From Phoronis australis (lineage: Eukaryota; Phoronida; Phoronidae), in assembly GCA_002633005.1 (NCBI GenBank), contig NMRA01000164.1:757624-788896 (forward strand): a stretch of 31,273 nucleotides of DNA, in the 5' to 3' direction. Of this stretch, positions 1 to 10,020 are shown one piece after another (within the stretch, counting starts at the first letter, position 1; each line of letters opens with the position of its first letter). The translations under genes were made by a program, and so were the position numbers. The notes under the pieces were generated by a model. The model was not told the origin of the DNA, did no database searches, and worked only from the letters and a program-made list of their open reading frames with translations.

Positions 1-137
1 CCGTCAATTAGTTTTATTGCACCCAAAGCCGGTAACGCAGTGATTTATTCATTGCTGGCTTCTCAAATCATTTGCACTCACGAACATTCCAAAGGCATTA
101 CAAACTGCATTTAGTGAGACAGACTTTGTTTCAGTTT

Positions 138-145
138 TATATAAG
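138..145 (+). promoter_or_regulatory. candidate TATA box
   Basis: The octamer TATATAAG lies 67 bases before a well-contexted ATG at 212-214. A start site about 30 bases downstream would give a leader of roughly 40 bases. The spacing and the good context of the ATG (A at -3, G at +4) are what make this more than a chance AT-rich match. No initiator, CpG island or other promoter element is clear. It would drive the candidate spliced gene that follows. Confidence 0.35.
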
Positions 146-211
146 TATTGGTTAGGGTGAGAATAATTCATTTTGAAACAGAACGCTCAGTAATAAATAC
201 ACTGTAGCAAC

Positions 212-1245
212 ATGGCAACTCGCAATCCCGACTTAGGAAAAGCTAGAGGTCATCAGTCCCGACTTTGCTGGTGGATCGTTAAGCTTTACAGGCTATCAAT
301 TCGAACAGGGATACAGTGATGAAGAAATACTAGAGAGGCGCCGTGAACAAGCTCAGACAACGGAACGTATGGAGTTGTTTGGTAAGCCGGCATTCAACGT
401 GAGGCACTGCCGACGCCGTCTGCAGGCCACAGACACGGAGATGTTTTACGGCCTCATACTTGATATTTACAGCTTACATTTCATTCTTCACTACCATGAG
501 CCACTCGGACTCTCGAGGAAGTAAAAAAAACGATATACTCGCTTTCCTCGCAGCTGCTTAGTTCGGACAAGCGGGAACGATGCACCGCAACATAGTGGCA
601 TTCACTCTGCATATGAACCACTGACGTCGCTAGCGTCGTTTCTTACCTTCCTCACAGGTTAACGCGACACCTCTTGGCAAGGTAAGCTCGACCGTGTGCG
701 AGGCGATGTAGATATAGACCGATTAAGACGGCAAAAAAGACTAATTAAATCGGGTGGCATTCTCTCTTAAGTGCAACAGCATGTGTCCCAACAAACGCGG
801 CCCAAGAAGACTCTCCTAGTGACCAGGTGATGAAAATGGAGCCGGATTTCGCACAATTCGTCAGTATAGGCATGCGAGCACTCGAGTAAATAGCAAATTG
901 TCAGTATATAATCTTATGCTCCGTACTGACATTGCTATTTTATCGTGGCATGTCATCCAGCATCTAACGACAGAACAAATGTCAACTCACGAAAATTCCG
1001 TAGAAACATAGAGCGCATGGTACTGTTCAGAAGTCAGCGTCATGTCCAATTCTGTCGTAATTAAGTCAGCATCGTTGCTCATTTCTGCATTTCCACTGGA
1101 ACCGGTTTGTATTTGTTCGACTGAAACAAATAAAGCGGAATCGCACGTTTCATCTTAGATCATGTACTATATAGACTAAGTCTATGATTTCATGGAATAA
1201 AAATAATTTTTTTTAGCTGAATATGTCATCTCTGGCGGTGAACAG
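212..1245 (+). CDS. candidate spliced gene with very short exons (partial, unrecognised)
   Basis: I do not recognise the product. A frame open from 237 to 521 starts EKLEVISPDFAGG and contains the charged stretch SDEEILERRREQAQTTE. It meets a possible donor AAC/GTGAGG at 398/399. A 24-base exon (658-681) lies between a strong pyrimidine-rich acceptor (tttcttaccttcctcacag) and donor AAG/GTAAGC, and reads VNATPLGK. A 29-base exon (1217-1245) follows a T-run acceptor, ends at donor CAG/GTGAGC, and reads LNMSSLAVN plus two bases. All three are compatible in phase 0. The ATG at 212 (MATRNPDL) is one base out of phase with the 237 frame, so this is either a pseudogene, a one-base assembly error, or a case where the true first exon lies elsewhere. 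A possible last exon at 1746-1803, after the acceptor ctcttctgcacgcag, continues the phase and ends in TAA, but it is weak. Splice calls are by eye. Confidence 0.35.
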
Positions 1246-2583
1246 GTGAGCTGGGGTGTCCATAGACTGATTTCCAGGAAACAAGCACCACAAATGTAAC
1301 AGGAAACAACAGCAAACAGTCGCTTCTTGCAACTGGAGTAATTCAAAACTTCGAGAGAACTTATTCACCAAACGAAACGTCAAAAAGCAAGTAGTAACAA
1401 AGGCTACGAAATAATTAAGTCTGGTGAAACTGGAAATTCAGTTACAGAGTCAAAATATATGATCTTTTAAAGAATTATTAGTTTCCAGCTGCAATGTGTG
1501 ATAAATTTTCGTTATCCAAAATTAAGGCGTCATTCCCTGGTATACGGAGCACTTGAGGGCTCATGCGCCTACATGTACTTGACTGCAAGGTTCCCTACAT
1601 TTTGGGACAGACTGCTCAGATATTAAGAGAAATGAAACACTCCCAACCGACAATAAAACAACAACTTGCGCAAAGCATTGTGTAATCCATCCTCGATGAG
1701 GTTCTCAATGGTGGTATCTTTTATCTTTGCCTCTTCTGCACGCAGCACCTGCTGGAGCTCTGCGGATCTATTGTACCACATTCCTCGATTTCTGGTCACC
1801 TAAACATGTACACAATATACGCAATTTCGACATTGGCACGTTTTACCGTTATATTGAAACCTTCGTCTCTATACTTATGACGAAAGTGGTCTTTGGACAT
1901 CCAGTTCTTAGCTAGGCCCGTTGCGTAATTTCCGTGGCCGCTAATTTGAAATTCAAGACGTTGTTATTTCCCGGCAATAGAAACTTTTTGTCAAAGTATT
2001 AGTTCCAGGTGACCAGATCCTATGAAATAATACAAATAACTCAGAAACAAGATAGTTGTACGTTGGTTTCTTTATAATTGTGCTACATCGTATTTTAATG
2101 AATGACAGACAGTAAAACATAACAAAAACAAGGAAATGGCACGTCAAATGTGATGAAGATTAAAACTATACAAAAAGAGAGAAAGATATAGGAAAAGGAG
2201 AAAACAGGGTCACTGGTTATAATACAAACTGAAGAACAGAAAATGGCAAGATACAGACATGTCCTGACAAATTTAAAGGTGCTTAAAACCACCATTTACC
2301 TTTGTTTTGACAAGTGGCTCCATTGTCAGGATCATTAATACCTTCTTAATAACACGGCATGTCACAATCGTGAATCCAATATCAAAAAATAAGAACATAG
2401 AAGAAAAGAGACTTCAATTGAATACTTCCAAGCACCACGGACATGAGCGTATCCAATGCCAGTCATATCCGCCAGCACTCAAATTTCTTGTACAGACATG
2501 TGCCAAGTCCGCGTTTCTCTGTTGTCTCGCGGGAAAGTGAAAACTATCACGGCTTGGACAAAGACTAAGTTGTCGAAACTTTC
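1246..2583. other. stretch without an assignable gene
   Basis: Apart from the weak candidate terminal exon at 1746-1803, I see only short open frames in AT-rich sequence. The 60-70 residue frames on either strand (for example around 1953-2295) have the hydrophobic, low-complexity look of translated A/T-rich DNA. An 11-base match (tctggtcacct at about 1792 and its complement aggtgaccaga near 2007) forms a loose inverted pair of unknown meaning. Confidence 0.4.
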
Positions 2584-2598
2584 CAGTGGCGGATCTAC
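2584..2598 (+). repeat. left terminal inverted repeat of hAT-like element
   Basis: CAGTGGCGGATCTAC is followed by a run of eight or so G residues and ttcaggccaggaccc. It is identical to the complement of 4921-4935. Beyond these 15 bases the two ends diverge (ggggggg here against gttttcagcaagggggg at the other end), sharing only the G-rich character. Confidence 0.75.
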
Positions 2599-3081
2599 GG
2601 GGGGGGTTCAGGCCAGGACCCAAAAATTAAAAAAAACCAAAAGCGTCTCCAGCAAAACAAAAACGGCACCGCCAGCGTGTGTAAACCCCAAGTAAACCAA
2701 CTTGGAAAAAATTGAGGGGGGGTTCACTCTGAAAATATAGTTTTTTGCATTGTGAATTGTTGAGTCTTTGTGGCTCATCGGCAAAACGCGCGGGGATTTA
2801 TTGTGCGCGCGCTTCCGTCGACACTTCTGAAGTAGCCAAGCATTTTAGATGGATTCACCGCTGAAAGAGCAGTTCTATAGCTGATTTCTTTAGGTAACTA
2901 GCTTCTTTACTCTAAGATATATTTTGATTTGATTAGGGGAAATACTGCGGTGCCGCAACCCTGATATTCAGGCGAATTGACGTGCAACGTTTTTACCTCA
3001 TCTGTCATGCCGTGTCATTCTATTACACTCCACACGTTTGTAACTGATGTATAGTAAAGTTGTCTTGGGCAATATCATACA

Positions 3082-3125
3082 GTGTACATGTACATGTAAT
3101 ATTGTGTACATGTACATGTAATATT
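3082..3125. repeat. perfect 22-base tandem repeat, two copies
   Basis: The unit gtgtacatgtacatgtaatatt occurs twice head to tail (3082-3103 and 3104-3125) with no mismatch. Each unit contains the self-complementary core tacatgta/gtacatgtac. It sits inside the hAT-like element. Function unknown; replication slippage would explain it. Confidence 0.9.
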
Positions 3126-3533
3126 TTTGAAAAAAATCTTTTTCCGAAGAATTGCTTTTGTGGCGGGCGCCGTGGTCTGGTCGCGAGTCCGTTTGAAGAC
3201 ACACTCTATAACAAGTTATGTCTATACAAGGAATGACCAAGGGGGCACTCACATTGAGAAAGTGACCGCATTCGCGAAAAGTGTACAGTATCAGAAATTG
3301 CGGGGAGGCTGTTCTTTCACAACAAAGTCTTGCGGGACTCGTGCGATGTTCAATAGGCCTCCTAGGGAGCCCTAGTTCCGACCTCAACACATACCGTCTG
3401 TCTACCTGCAATAAGTACACTGCCGTCTTCTATACTGGGAATTTACGCAGAAAGGCTCACCCGATGAAACGCTCATGCCCATGGGCATTTATTTGATATT
3501 AGTATTTAGGGTTTCAAGCGTTCAGACATTGGG

Positions 3534-3873
3534 ACGTTTATTTTGAAAATTGCAAGAGATGCAAATAGGTCCTGGGATGCTTCGTCAAGGTTTGAAGTAG
3601 TCCATGATGAACGGATCAAATTTAGTTGCGCATGTAAGTCTTTTGAATGGACTTGGCAACCTCAAAGGTCTTAGTGTCAACTGAGCTGCGAAACGAGATG
3701 CTGACATTGTAGAGGCTTACAAGCTCATTGACACAGCAGTTGGCAAAGTGCAAGCGTTGGGAACAAACATCGAAGATATCTGGGTAAAATGGTTCCTAGA
3801 CGAGCAAATCATTGGATCCGATATACAAATTCCTCGGCAGTCTAGACAACAGAAGGATAGGACTAACGTATGA
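3534..3873 (+). pseudogene. hAT transposase fragment, frameshifted and with an in-frame stop
   Basis: The frame from 3604 to the TGA at 3871 is broken by one TGA at 3682-3684. It carries LGNLKGLSVN, then after the stop AAKRDADIVEAYKLID and finally PRQSRQQKDRTNV. In hAT transposases of the PRKR-repressor type this region reads as an LSVKLQ-like block, a 'D-I-V-x-A-Y' helix, and a PR...RQ..R.NV motif just before the C-terminal dimerisation part. The order and spacing match well. Upstream, in another frame (about 3534-3630), NRSWDASSRF resembles the W-rich segment that precedes it, implying a frameshift. The downstream YY/IPxLDH block expected next is absent. The reading matches the flanking hAT-type ends, which supports both calls. 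Family match is from memory of the motif, not a search. Confidence 0.65.
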
Positions 3874-3941
3874 GTAACCACTGGGGATTCAAATTTTAGA
3901 GAGAAGTTTTCAATTCAAAATTTTTTGCATAGTACACTTTA

Positions 3942-4250
3942 GGTCTCGCGACGGACCAGGCCAGCTTGATTTGTGTAGATGTTGAGTTTCAGTGTACTTG
4001 TGGTCCCTCGGCGAACTAGTCTTGTGATTTTTTTACCAAAGTGTACTTTGTAAAACTCAGCCAGTACTGTTTGGTCCCGCGATAGATCGACTATTTTTAT
4101 AGGGATAATAAGCACATGTGCTTGGTCTCGTGACGGACCAGGTCAGCTTTTTGTGCACTCTCAGTGTACATCTGGTCCCTCTGCAAACTAGTCCAGTGTA
4201 TCTTTTCACCACTGTGCACAGGATGTTTTGGTTTCGTGAAACTGTTTTCA
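3942..4250. repeat. imperfect tandem duplication, about 182-base period
   Basis: ggtctcgcgacggaccagg at 3942-3960 recurs as ggtctcgtgacggaccagg at 4124-4142. Both are followed by a related series: cagctt, gtgt, a tggtccctc block, then aactagtc. A shorter related element (ggtcccgcgatagatc at 4073, ggtttcgtgaaactg at 4230) suggests a nested sub-period. It lies within the hAT-like element, between the transposase remnant and the right end. I see no coding in it. Confidence 0.7.
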
Positions 4251-4564
4251 GATGATTTGTTTCCTGATAGATTTGACGTTTTTCAATTGTTGTCAACGTG
4301 ATTCAGCTTAATAAAGTGATACCTAATTATGTATTGTCGCTTTTAATAATAGACTATGAGTTGAGAGCACCATCGTTCGCCAGTTTTTCTAGTAACGAGA
4401 CAGAACACATGTTTATTTCCGGACTAACAGTACAGGTCTTCGTTCTTAAACAACTTGAGGCTGCTGTTACGCGATCATCTGATATTCAAGTTTTTACGCC
4501 CCGTCGGTGCTCCTTAATTATGCTCTTGAATATTTGGAAATTGTCTAAACCCCTGTGAACACAC

Positions 4565-4610
4565 CACACTTTTTCGTATACGACTTTTCGTATGCTAAAA
4601 AGGTGTGTGT
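4565..4610. repeat. imperfect palindrome
   Basis: cacactttttcgtatacg on the left pairs with cgtatgctaaaaaggtgtg on the right around a short acttt centre, with one or two mismatches. It could form a hairpin of about 17 base pairs. It lies inside the hAT-like element; subterminal palindromes are common there, but no role is shown. Confidence 0.55.
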
Positions 4611-4825
4611 AAGCAGATGTTCCAACAAACATTTTTTCTGGTGGCGTGACTCATACCCAGATGTGCACAATATGGTTTCACGAAGCTTATGTGCCAAGTG
4701 ACGAAATCAAGAAGGGTTTTTGATTATCTTAAGAAAAACTCCAGAGACATGTTAAGTGCCAGAAACTTACCAGGATGTATGGAAATTTCACTATTTGGCT
4801 ACAAAAACAAAAAAATATCTTACAC

Positions 4826-4904
4826 GGGAGGGGAAACCCCCCTCCCGACCTCCCCCTGCTCGGCGCCACGCGCTTAGGATTCGACCTTGGCGGGAATCCT
4901 AAGC
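4826..4904. repeat. two hairpins next to the right hAT end
   Basis: The first, 4826-4846, is gggagggg-aaa-cccccctccc, a nearly perfect G/C stem. The second, 4872-4904, is a perfect 11-base inverted repeat, gcttaggattc and gaatcctaagc, around an 11-base loop. Both lie within 110 bases of the element's right end. Subterminal repeats of hAT elements are often transposase binding sites, so that is a possible role (inference). Confidence 0.65.
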
Positions 4905-4920
4905 CCCCCTTGCTGAAAAC

Positions 4921-4935
4921 GTAGATCCGCCACTG
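4921..4935 (-). repeat. right terminal inverted repeat of hAT-like element
   Basis: gtagatccgccactg is the exact complement of the 15-base left end at 2584-2598. Read inward it continues gttttcagcaaggggggctt. Translated on the minus strand this end gives the QWRIYVFSKGG string often seen where such transposon ends are read as protein, so the overlapping minus-strand open frame is not a gene. Confidence 0.75.
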
Positions 4936-7900
4936 GAAACCGACGCAAGTACAATGCCTCGCCATTCCTTATTATAACATAAACCGCGAGAAAACGAGCA
5001 GCAATATCTGACAACTTTTCACACTGAACACAATGGAGGATGACTAGTGTTGTGATTGGTTGTCCCGATTTTACGTATTATCTATCGACAAATAAATGCT
5101 CATAACTCGAGAACAGCTAATTAACATATAATCAGATAGTGTTTGCGGGTGACCTAACTTGCCAGCTGATCGACTGGTGGGGTTGTTTTTCATTTTTGCG
5201 TTTTAGATATTAAATTGGTGATTTTAAGCACATTAAGTACAATAGTATCAGAAAAATAGTTCAAATTATTGTATCCAAGGAAAAATTGTGTAATTTTTAT
5301 TTGATTCAAACAACTACAAATATTACCATATATAGTTAGAGTTAGAGAACGGAAGAGTAATTCGCGTTGCTGAATGTTGACAGGCGTTTAATAAAATAAT
5401 GATCTACACTGTGGCACCTGTAGGCGTAGTCATTCTTTGCATATGAATACGTACTGGGTCATTATCCTCTGATATGTAGTGCTCAAATGAAATAAATGTA
5501 GATAAACGTCTAGTATGGCAGAAAAATAGAGTAGCAGTTGCAATACAAATTTGTTCATTGGTTTTACGCAAACGTTTCACATACAGGCGCATGCGTCACT
5601 GCGTCAACTCGCAAATGTCGATAAGCTAGTATTTACAAAGAAGGGTGGAATGGACTGAAAACCAGTATTCCAAATTTTAAGAAATGTATCATTAGCGAGA
5701 TTCCGCTTAAAAGTTGCGACGCCCATAACAAAATCCTTTGTTACATATACTCAAAAAGGAGGAAATGTGGCCGCTTTTTTACTCAAGATCTTGGGTTCGC
5801 AAATATTCACCCAGGTGTTAGTTTTGCGACCCCATAGTATAAAATAGAAATACGTACTCAAAAACGTCTTCACTGTTGTAATGAAATATGGTTAAGAAGG
5901 CAAAAATGACAATCATGTACACGTAATTTTTTCATAAGCGTCTTTGAAACATTTCAGTGTAGCTATATATTCACCGATTTATTTAAAAGTCTACAATTAT
6001 GTATTGAACATGATGTCGAGATAGTAGGCGCCTGGGTAAATTTACGCACATCAAGTGCCTAAAACAGTAATAAATATAAACAAGAAATCTTACCCATAGA
6101 AAACATAATAGGACTGTAGTTAATCTGTAGACCGCTCCGGCCATTTCCGATTTGTTGAATGTTAATAAAAAGGTCTGTCACCGCTGAACCTTTTAAACAA
6201 ATGTCAGGTCGCTTTCTAAAAAGTTATCGCGATAGAACTTCTCATCTACAGGGTGCAAAGTGTACAAAATTTTAGTTTTGAAATCTTGTTAAATTTTTTG
6301 GTTTTCTACTGAGGGCAATAAAAATAGAAGGCATTTCCAGATCAGTCAAAATGCCACTTCTAAAGCTCCAGTCGTATCAAGGAGTGTACGTAGAATTTAT
6401 CGCAGTGCAAAATGCGCCCTTCCCCATTGTTCTCGTGATTGGTACTTAGTCGTTGTTTATTCACCACTTGGCGGCGCTAGCGATAACAGCGTACTGACAA
6501 ATGAGCAATCTTATTCTACACTCATTGGTCGCCTGCCTACGACGTCATAATAGACCCTGTGCATGTCTGTGGCTTTAATGAAAACGGACTCCAACTTGCA
6601 GAAAATTTAGATTTTATTTAATTAAAAATCCACCAGGAAGTCTGCAACTGCATGCAGGATAGATTTTTTCTCGAAATTCTGTAATGCTTTTTCACGACAT
6701 ATTTTACCCGTGCACATAATCTCCTTCGTCGACTGGCAACAAATATTCTGAGCTGGCCGGCAGCTCTAATCGCACAAATATATAACATGGAGGCCTTCTT
6801 AAGGCAACAAGACAAGTGCTTAAATTTATTCTAAAGTACCGAATAATAATTACCACGGATGCAAAAGCGTCTCCTCTGACTCAGTCACCAATTACGGGGC
6901 GGCCCTGGGACGACTCCCATGGAAGAGGTATACGAAACGCCACCACGCAAATGGGTCACGACCAGTTTCTCCATAAAAGGGTGACTTTTCCCACAAAAAT
7001 TAATTCCTACAAACGGAAAGGCTTAACTTTGTGAGTTTCAAACTCTAGTACAAAACTATAGGTCACCGTTAAACTCAGTACACGTGCCTTTCGATATGTT
7101 CACCAGTTCAACATGTCGTGCACACATCCACCACCACAAGAAACTGTAGGAACATTGCATTTATCCACCTTCACTTCTATTGTGGGTCAGCATGTGTGAC
7201 TAATTGGCTGATAAGCCAGCTATGGAACTACTTTTGGCTGAATGGATGACCAGGCCATAAAATGATAATTAGCCAAGACCAGTTAACTAATGTAACAAAG
7301 AATAATGTCGTAGCATCACCTAGCCTTGGTGGAAAGCTGTATACTGTATTGGCTCTTATAAACGCTTAGAACAATTCATTTCACGGGGAGGGGACGCTTA
7401 TTGTAGCCTAAGACAGTTGAAACCCGGTTTCCGAAACGGGTAAAATCGGAAGCTACGATTCATCAAATTTACGCTCTGTGACGTATTTGTAGCCTATGAC
7501 AGTCTGTCTACAAAATTGTGGTGCATTGCTATCAAACTCCGTTGTTAAATTACGATCATTTTTCAAAAAACTTGCCGACTGATACGTCGCTGAATCGCGA
7601 TCGTCAATAGGAAAACTTGAATTCTTGAATAAAAATATAGTTTCGACTCAAAAAATCACCTGAAATTCTTTCTTATGTTTTACAATTTTTAAAGTTCATG
7701 TGGAGTCCAGATTAATTGCGATTAAGTCCAAATCTGCGCTACATCGTACCCCACAACACGAGAAAAATCTCTGGATGAACACACGTTGTTGTCACGTGAC
7801 GTTTGTTTTGATGTTCGTCTGCGTATGAGAGTGAGTGCGTATGCGGGTCATCGGCGACAGACTTTTTTGTTACAAAAGGCGGAGGATTATGCAAGAAAAT

Positions 7901-8022
7901 GGCGTTTACTAGATAGTTTTTCACTTAAACGGCTGCAAGGTGCAAGGTGAGTGCCGGATAACTCACAGATTTTCTGTGCACAGGCCGACGCCCGTTAGCT
8001 CTACCGTGGAGTAAAACATTAA
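4936..8022. other. 3.1 kb without assignable features
   Basis: AT-rich sequence in which all open frames are short and none shows recognisable motifs. Isolated splice-like strings exist (for example gcaag/gtgagt near 7950), but I cannot pair them into exons. A small near-palindrome, aacccggtttccgaaacgggt, lies at about 7420-7440. The string tgtagcct.agacagt occurs at about 7403 and 7488, too little to call a repeat. It could be intron or intergenic DNA. Confidence 0.4.
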
Positions 8023-9234
8023 CAGCCGATTTCATAAAGGTGGTTTAACAAAACCAGGTTTTTAAACCTGGTTTTTAAACCTGGTTTTGGACTTAAAAGT
8101 CTTAAACCTGGTCTTCCTACACCTGGTCTAATTTTAGACACAATTTGCATTTCACCAACGTGGCTTAAAAGTCTGAAAGCCTGGTTTTGTTAGACCAGGG
8201 AGCCGGTTTGGTAAAACCAGGGTTTTAAGTACCTAAGCCACCCTGCTGTGTCGATCTGGATTAACCCAACAAAGAAACTATTGAGGTGCTTCAATGAAAC
8301 CTTGATCACGTGGGTATACAATGGCACACACTAGTAGAATCAGTGCACACATTTGCGAAAAAGGTGTAAAAGCTTTTCTCATGAGGAAAAATGTAATGTG
8401 TGTGACCAACACACGTATACACACATTAAAGTACATGCTCACGATTAGCCGTAATATCATAAATGTCCAAATTTATTTCCGTGCCATTTTAGTGTTTATT
8501 TTTCGCGGCCAAAGGGGGGGTAAGAAGACCCCTTCCCGGAAACATTAAATCGGAGACCAATGGAGGTGGAACTCAGAAGAATCAGAAAATGCTGTCTTCA
8601 GTCAAACCCGTAGCACTTATGACGATGACGCCCTGCTCGACCAGTCGTATTCTGAAGAATCCGCAAGACACTATCCAGCACGAACTGGTCTACACATAGG
8701 CGGATCCAAGGGGGTCAAGGGGTCCGGACTCCCTTCTTTTTGCTTGATTTTAATGAGATCAAATCTATAATCTTCAAATTGTTGACTTGGTCCCCCCTTT
8801 TAAAAAGTCCTTGACCGACCCCCTCCCCTTAAAAGTCGTGTATCCGCCCCTGCTACGTTTGATCTTGTGTCGTCGTAAAACTGAATATTGAAAATAGTCC
8901 ATTTTCGCTCTAAAAGTGCGTCGTAAATGCACACCGCGGCCTCATTCAGTTGCACCTATATCATGCAAGTCTGTCATATTTAACAGTTAAACCTAGGTCT
9001 GACCAAGTCTAAAGTTAAACCTGCTTTAAGATCTTAATACAGATCTAAAAATATAGACTTCGTTGGTGAAATGAAAACTGACTTAGACCAGGTCTAAATA
9101 GGAGTTAAACCAGGTTTTACTAGACCACTGGTCTAAAAGTTAAGCCACTTTATGAAATGCAGATTATCTTTAAGCCTGGTCTAAATCCAGTTTAAACCAG
9201 GTTTAAGTTTAAATCACCTTCATGAAATCGGCTG
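8023..9234. mobile_element. foldback-like element with compound inverted arms
   Basis: The ends are cagccgatttcataaaggtg (8023-8042) and, inverted, caccttcatgaaatcggctg (9215-9234), differing at one base. The arms are not simple: related sub-terminal motifs of the type atttcaYNAANGTGgctta recur. They lie at 8029 and 8149 on the left in plus orientation, and near 9061, 9141 and 9211 on the right in minus orientation. Between them are runs of AAACCAGGTTTAAACCTGG-like palindromic repeats. Arms built of short repeats around a unique core (about 8250-8980) are the layout of foldback elements; the motif also resembles Harbinger-type MITE ends. Flanks are TTA on the left and ATA on the right, so a 3-base target duplication is not proven. 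A small MITE lies in the core. Confidence 0.65.
8695..8852. mobile_element. small MITE with hAT-type ends, nested
   Basis: The left end reads cataggcggatccaaggggg and the right end, in complement, caggggcggatacacgac. Both fit the CAGNGGCGGAT terminal pattern. The interior has paired G-rich and C-rich stretches (gggggtcaaggggtcc against cccctccccttaaaag). Length is 158 bases, with no coding room. A clean 8-base target duplication is not visible. It sits in the core of the foldback-like element, so it is probably younger than that insertion. Confidence 0.6.
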
Positions 9235-9239
9235 TATAA

Positions 9240-10020
9240 GTCTAAGTGATGTGGCTCAATTTCGGAAGTGCGGAGCATTTTGGTCAAAGTCATGCGAGGA
9301 GGCATTTTGAGAAGTTTGAAGCGATACGTGATCACGGCAACACAGTGATTAGTAAATAACGGCAACCGCCGACATGCGCGCAGTGCAGCATTGTTTCAGC
9401 ATGAATTAGCTACACCCAATACACGCCTGCAAAATTTAATTTGCACTTGTTCTAACCAGTTGTATTCTTGAAAGCCTCATATTCCGGCTCCATAGCATGA
9501 GCTGGGGTAAATTATTTTATCAAATGTCTCAAAAGCCACACGTGGTTGAAGTATGGTCCAGCTTCTTTGTAGCTTGTCGACTGTAATGGCTACCTCCGTG
9601 GTTTGGGCTGACAGGGTCTGAGCAGCCATAGTCCACAATAACGTTGGCGTGAACACAACACCAAGATACTTGTAGCTGGCATGAAAATCACTTCGAGTTT
9701 TTCACCTCCAAAATACCACATCTCGCAATTTCTCAAGGGACCTCCGTTTCTAAACAACATAACTGTGGTCTTCACTAAATTTACAGACACGCTCCATTCC
9801 TGGCAGAACTTACTTAAAGCACACAGTAGTTTATGCAGTTTAACTGGAGATTAAGTACACAAAGCCATATCATCAGCATATCACAAAACTTTCACATCGG
9901 AAACATTTTGACATAGAAGAATACCATCGTCATTACTAGAATGGATACATTCTACAAAGTCATTGGGTTTTTAAATAATCACCATGAACTCCAATAATAA
10001 ACTTTCAAAGACAAGTGACT
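9240..10020 (-). pseudogene. LINE reverse transcriptase, C-terminal part, decayed
   Basis: Read on the minus strand from about 9953, a frame gives DDGILLCQNVSDVKVL, one stop, then YADDMALC, the RT catalytic box (YADD codons at 9880-9869). It continues with KFCQEWSVSVNL.KT and LFRNGGPL, the usual W-x-V-x-VNL-x-KT...FR-x-GG block of non-LTR enzymes. A frameshift leads to YKYLGVVFTPTLLW (fingers/thumb side). Further frameshifts lead to YGAGI, GFQEY, FCRRVLGVAN and a long readable tail ending near LRTSEIEPHHL. Several stops (including before YADD) show it is dead. The order of blocks fits ORF2 of a LINE truncated at its 5' side. It runs to within a few bases of the foldback-like element, so that element probably inserted into or beside it. 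The family within LINEs is not settled. Confidence 0.8.

Larger units (their letters stand above)
2584..4935. mobile_element. degenerate hAT-like DNA transposon
   Basis: The left edge begins CAGTGGCGGATCTAC (2584-2598). The same 15 bases appear in reverse complement at 4921-4935 (gtagatccgccactg), so the two are exact terminal inverted repeats 2352 bases apart. CAGTGGCGGATC-type ends are typical of hAT elements. Between them a broken coding stretch at about 3534-3873 resembles the middle of hAT transposases related to the 52 kDa PRKR-repressor family. The expected 8-base target duplication is not clean: the left flank is aaactttc and the right flank gaaaccga, sharing only a gaaac core if shifted. 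The element may therefore be old, or the ends may belong to two separate copies. No intact transposase or BED finger was found, so it would be non-autonomous now. Confidence 0.7.

Noticed and set aside
2998-3420. 140-residue minus-strand open frame
   Set aside because: It spans the 22-base tandem repeat (read as repeated MYMYT/HVHVH-like residues) and lies inside the decayed hAT element; no motif seen.
3600-3671. SWIM-like zinc-finger reading (FSCACKSFEW) in a second frame
   Set aside because: The CxC...FE resemblance lacks the following Cys-x-His. The neighbouring frame gives a longer, better hAT-like series, so it is probably a frameshifted part of the same transposase.
4729-4965. 78-residue minus-strand frame with QWRIYVFSKGG
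   Set aside because: This string is the translated terminal repeat of the hAT-like element.
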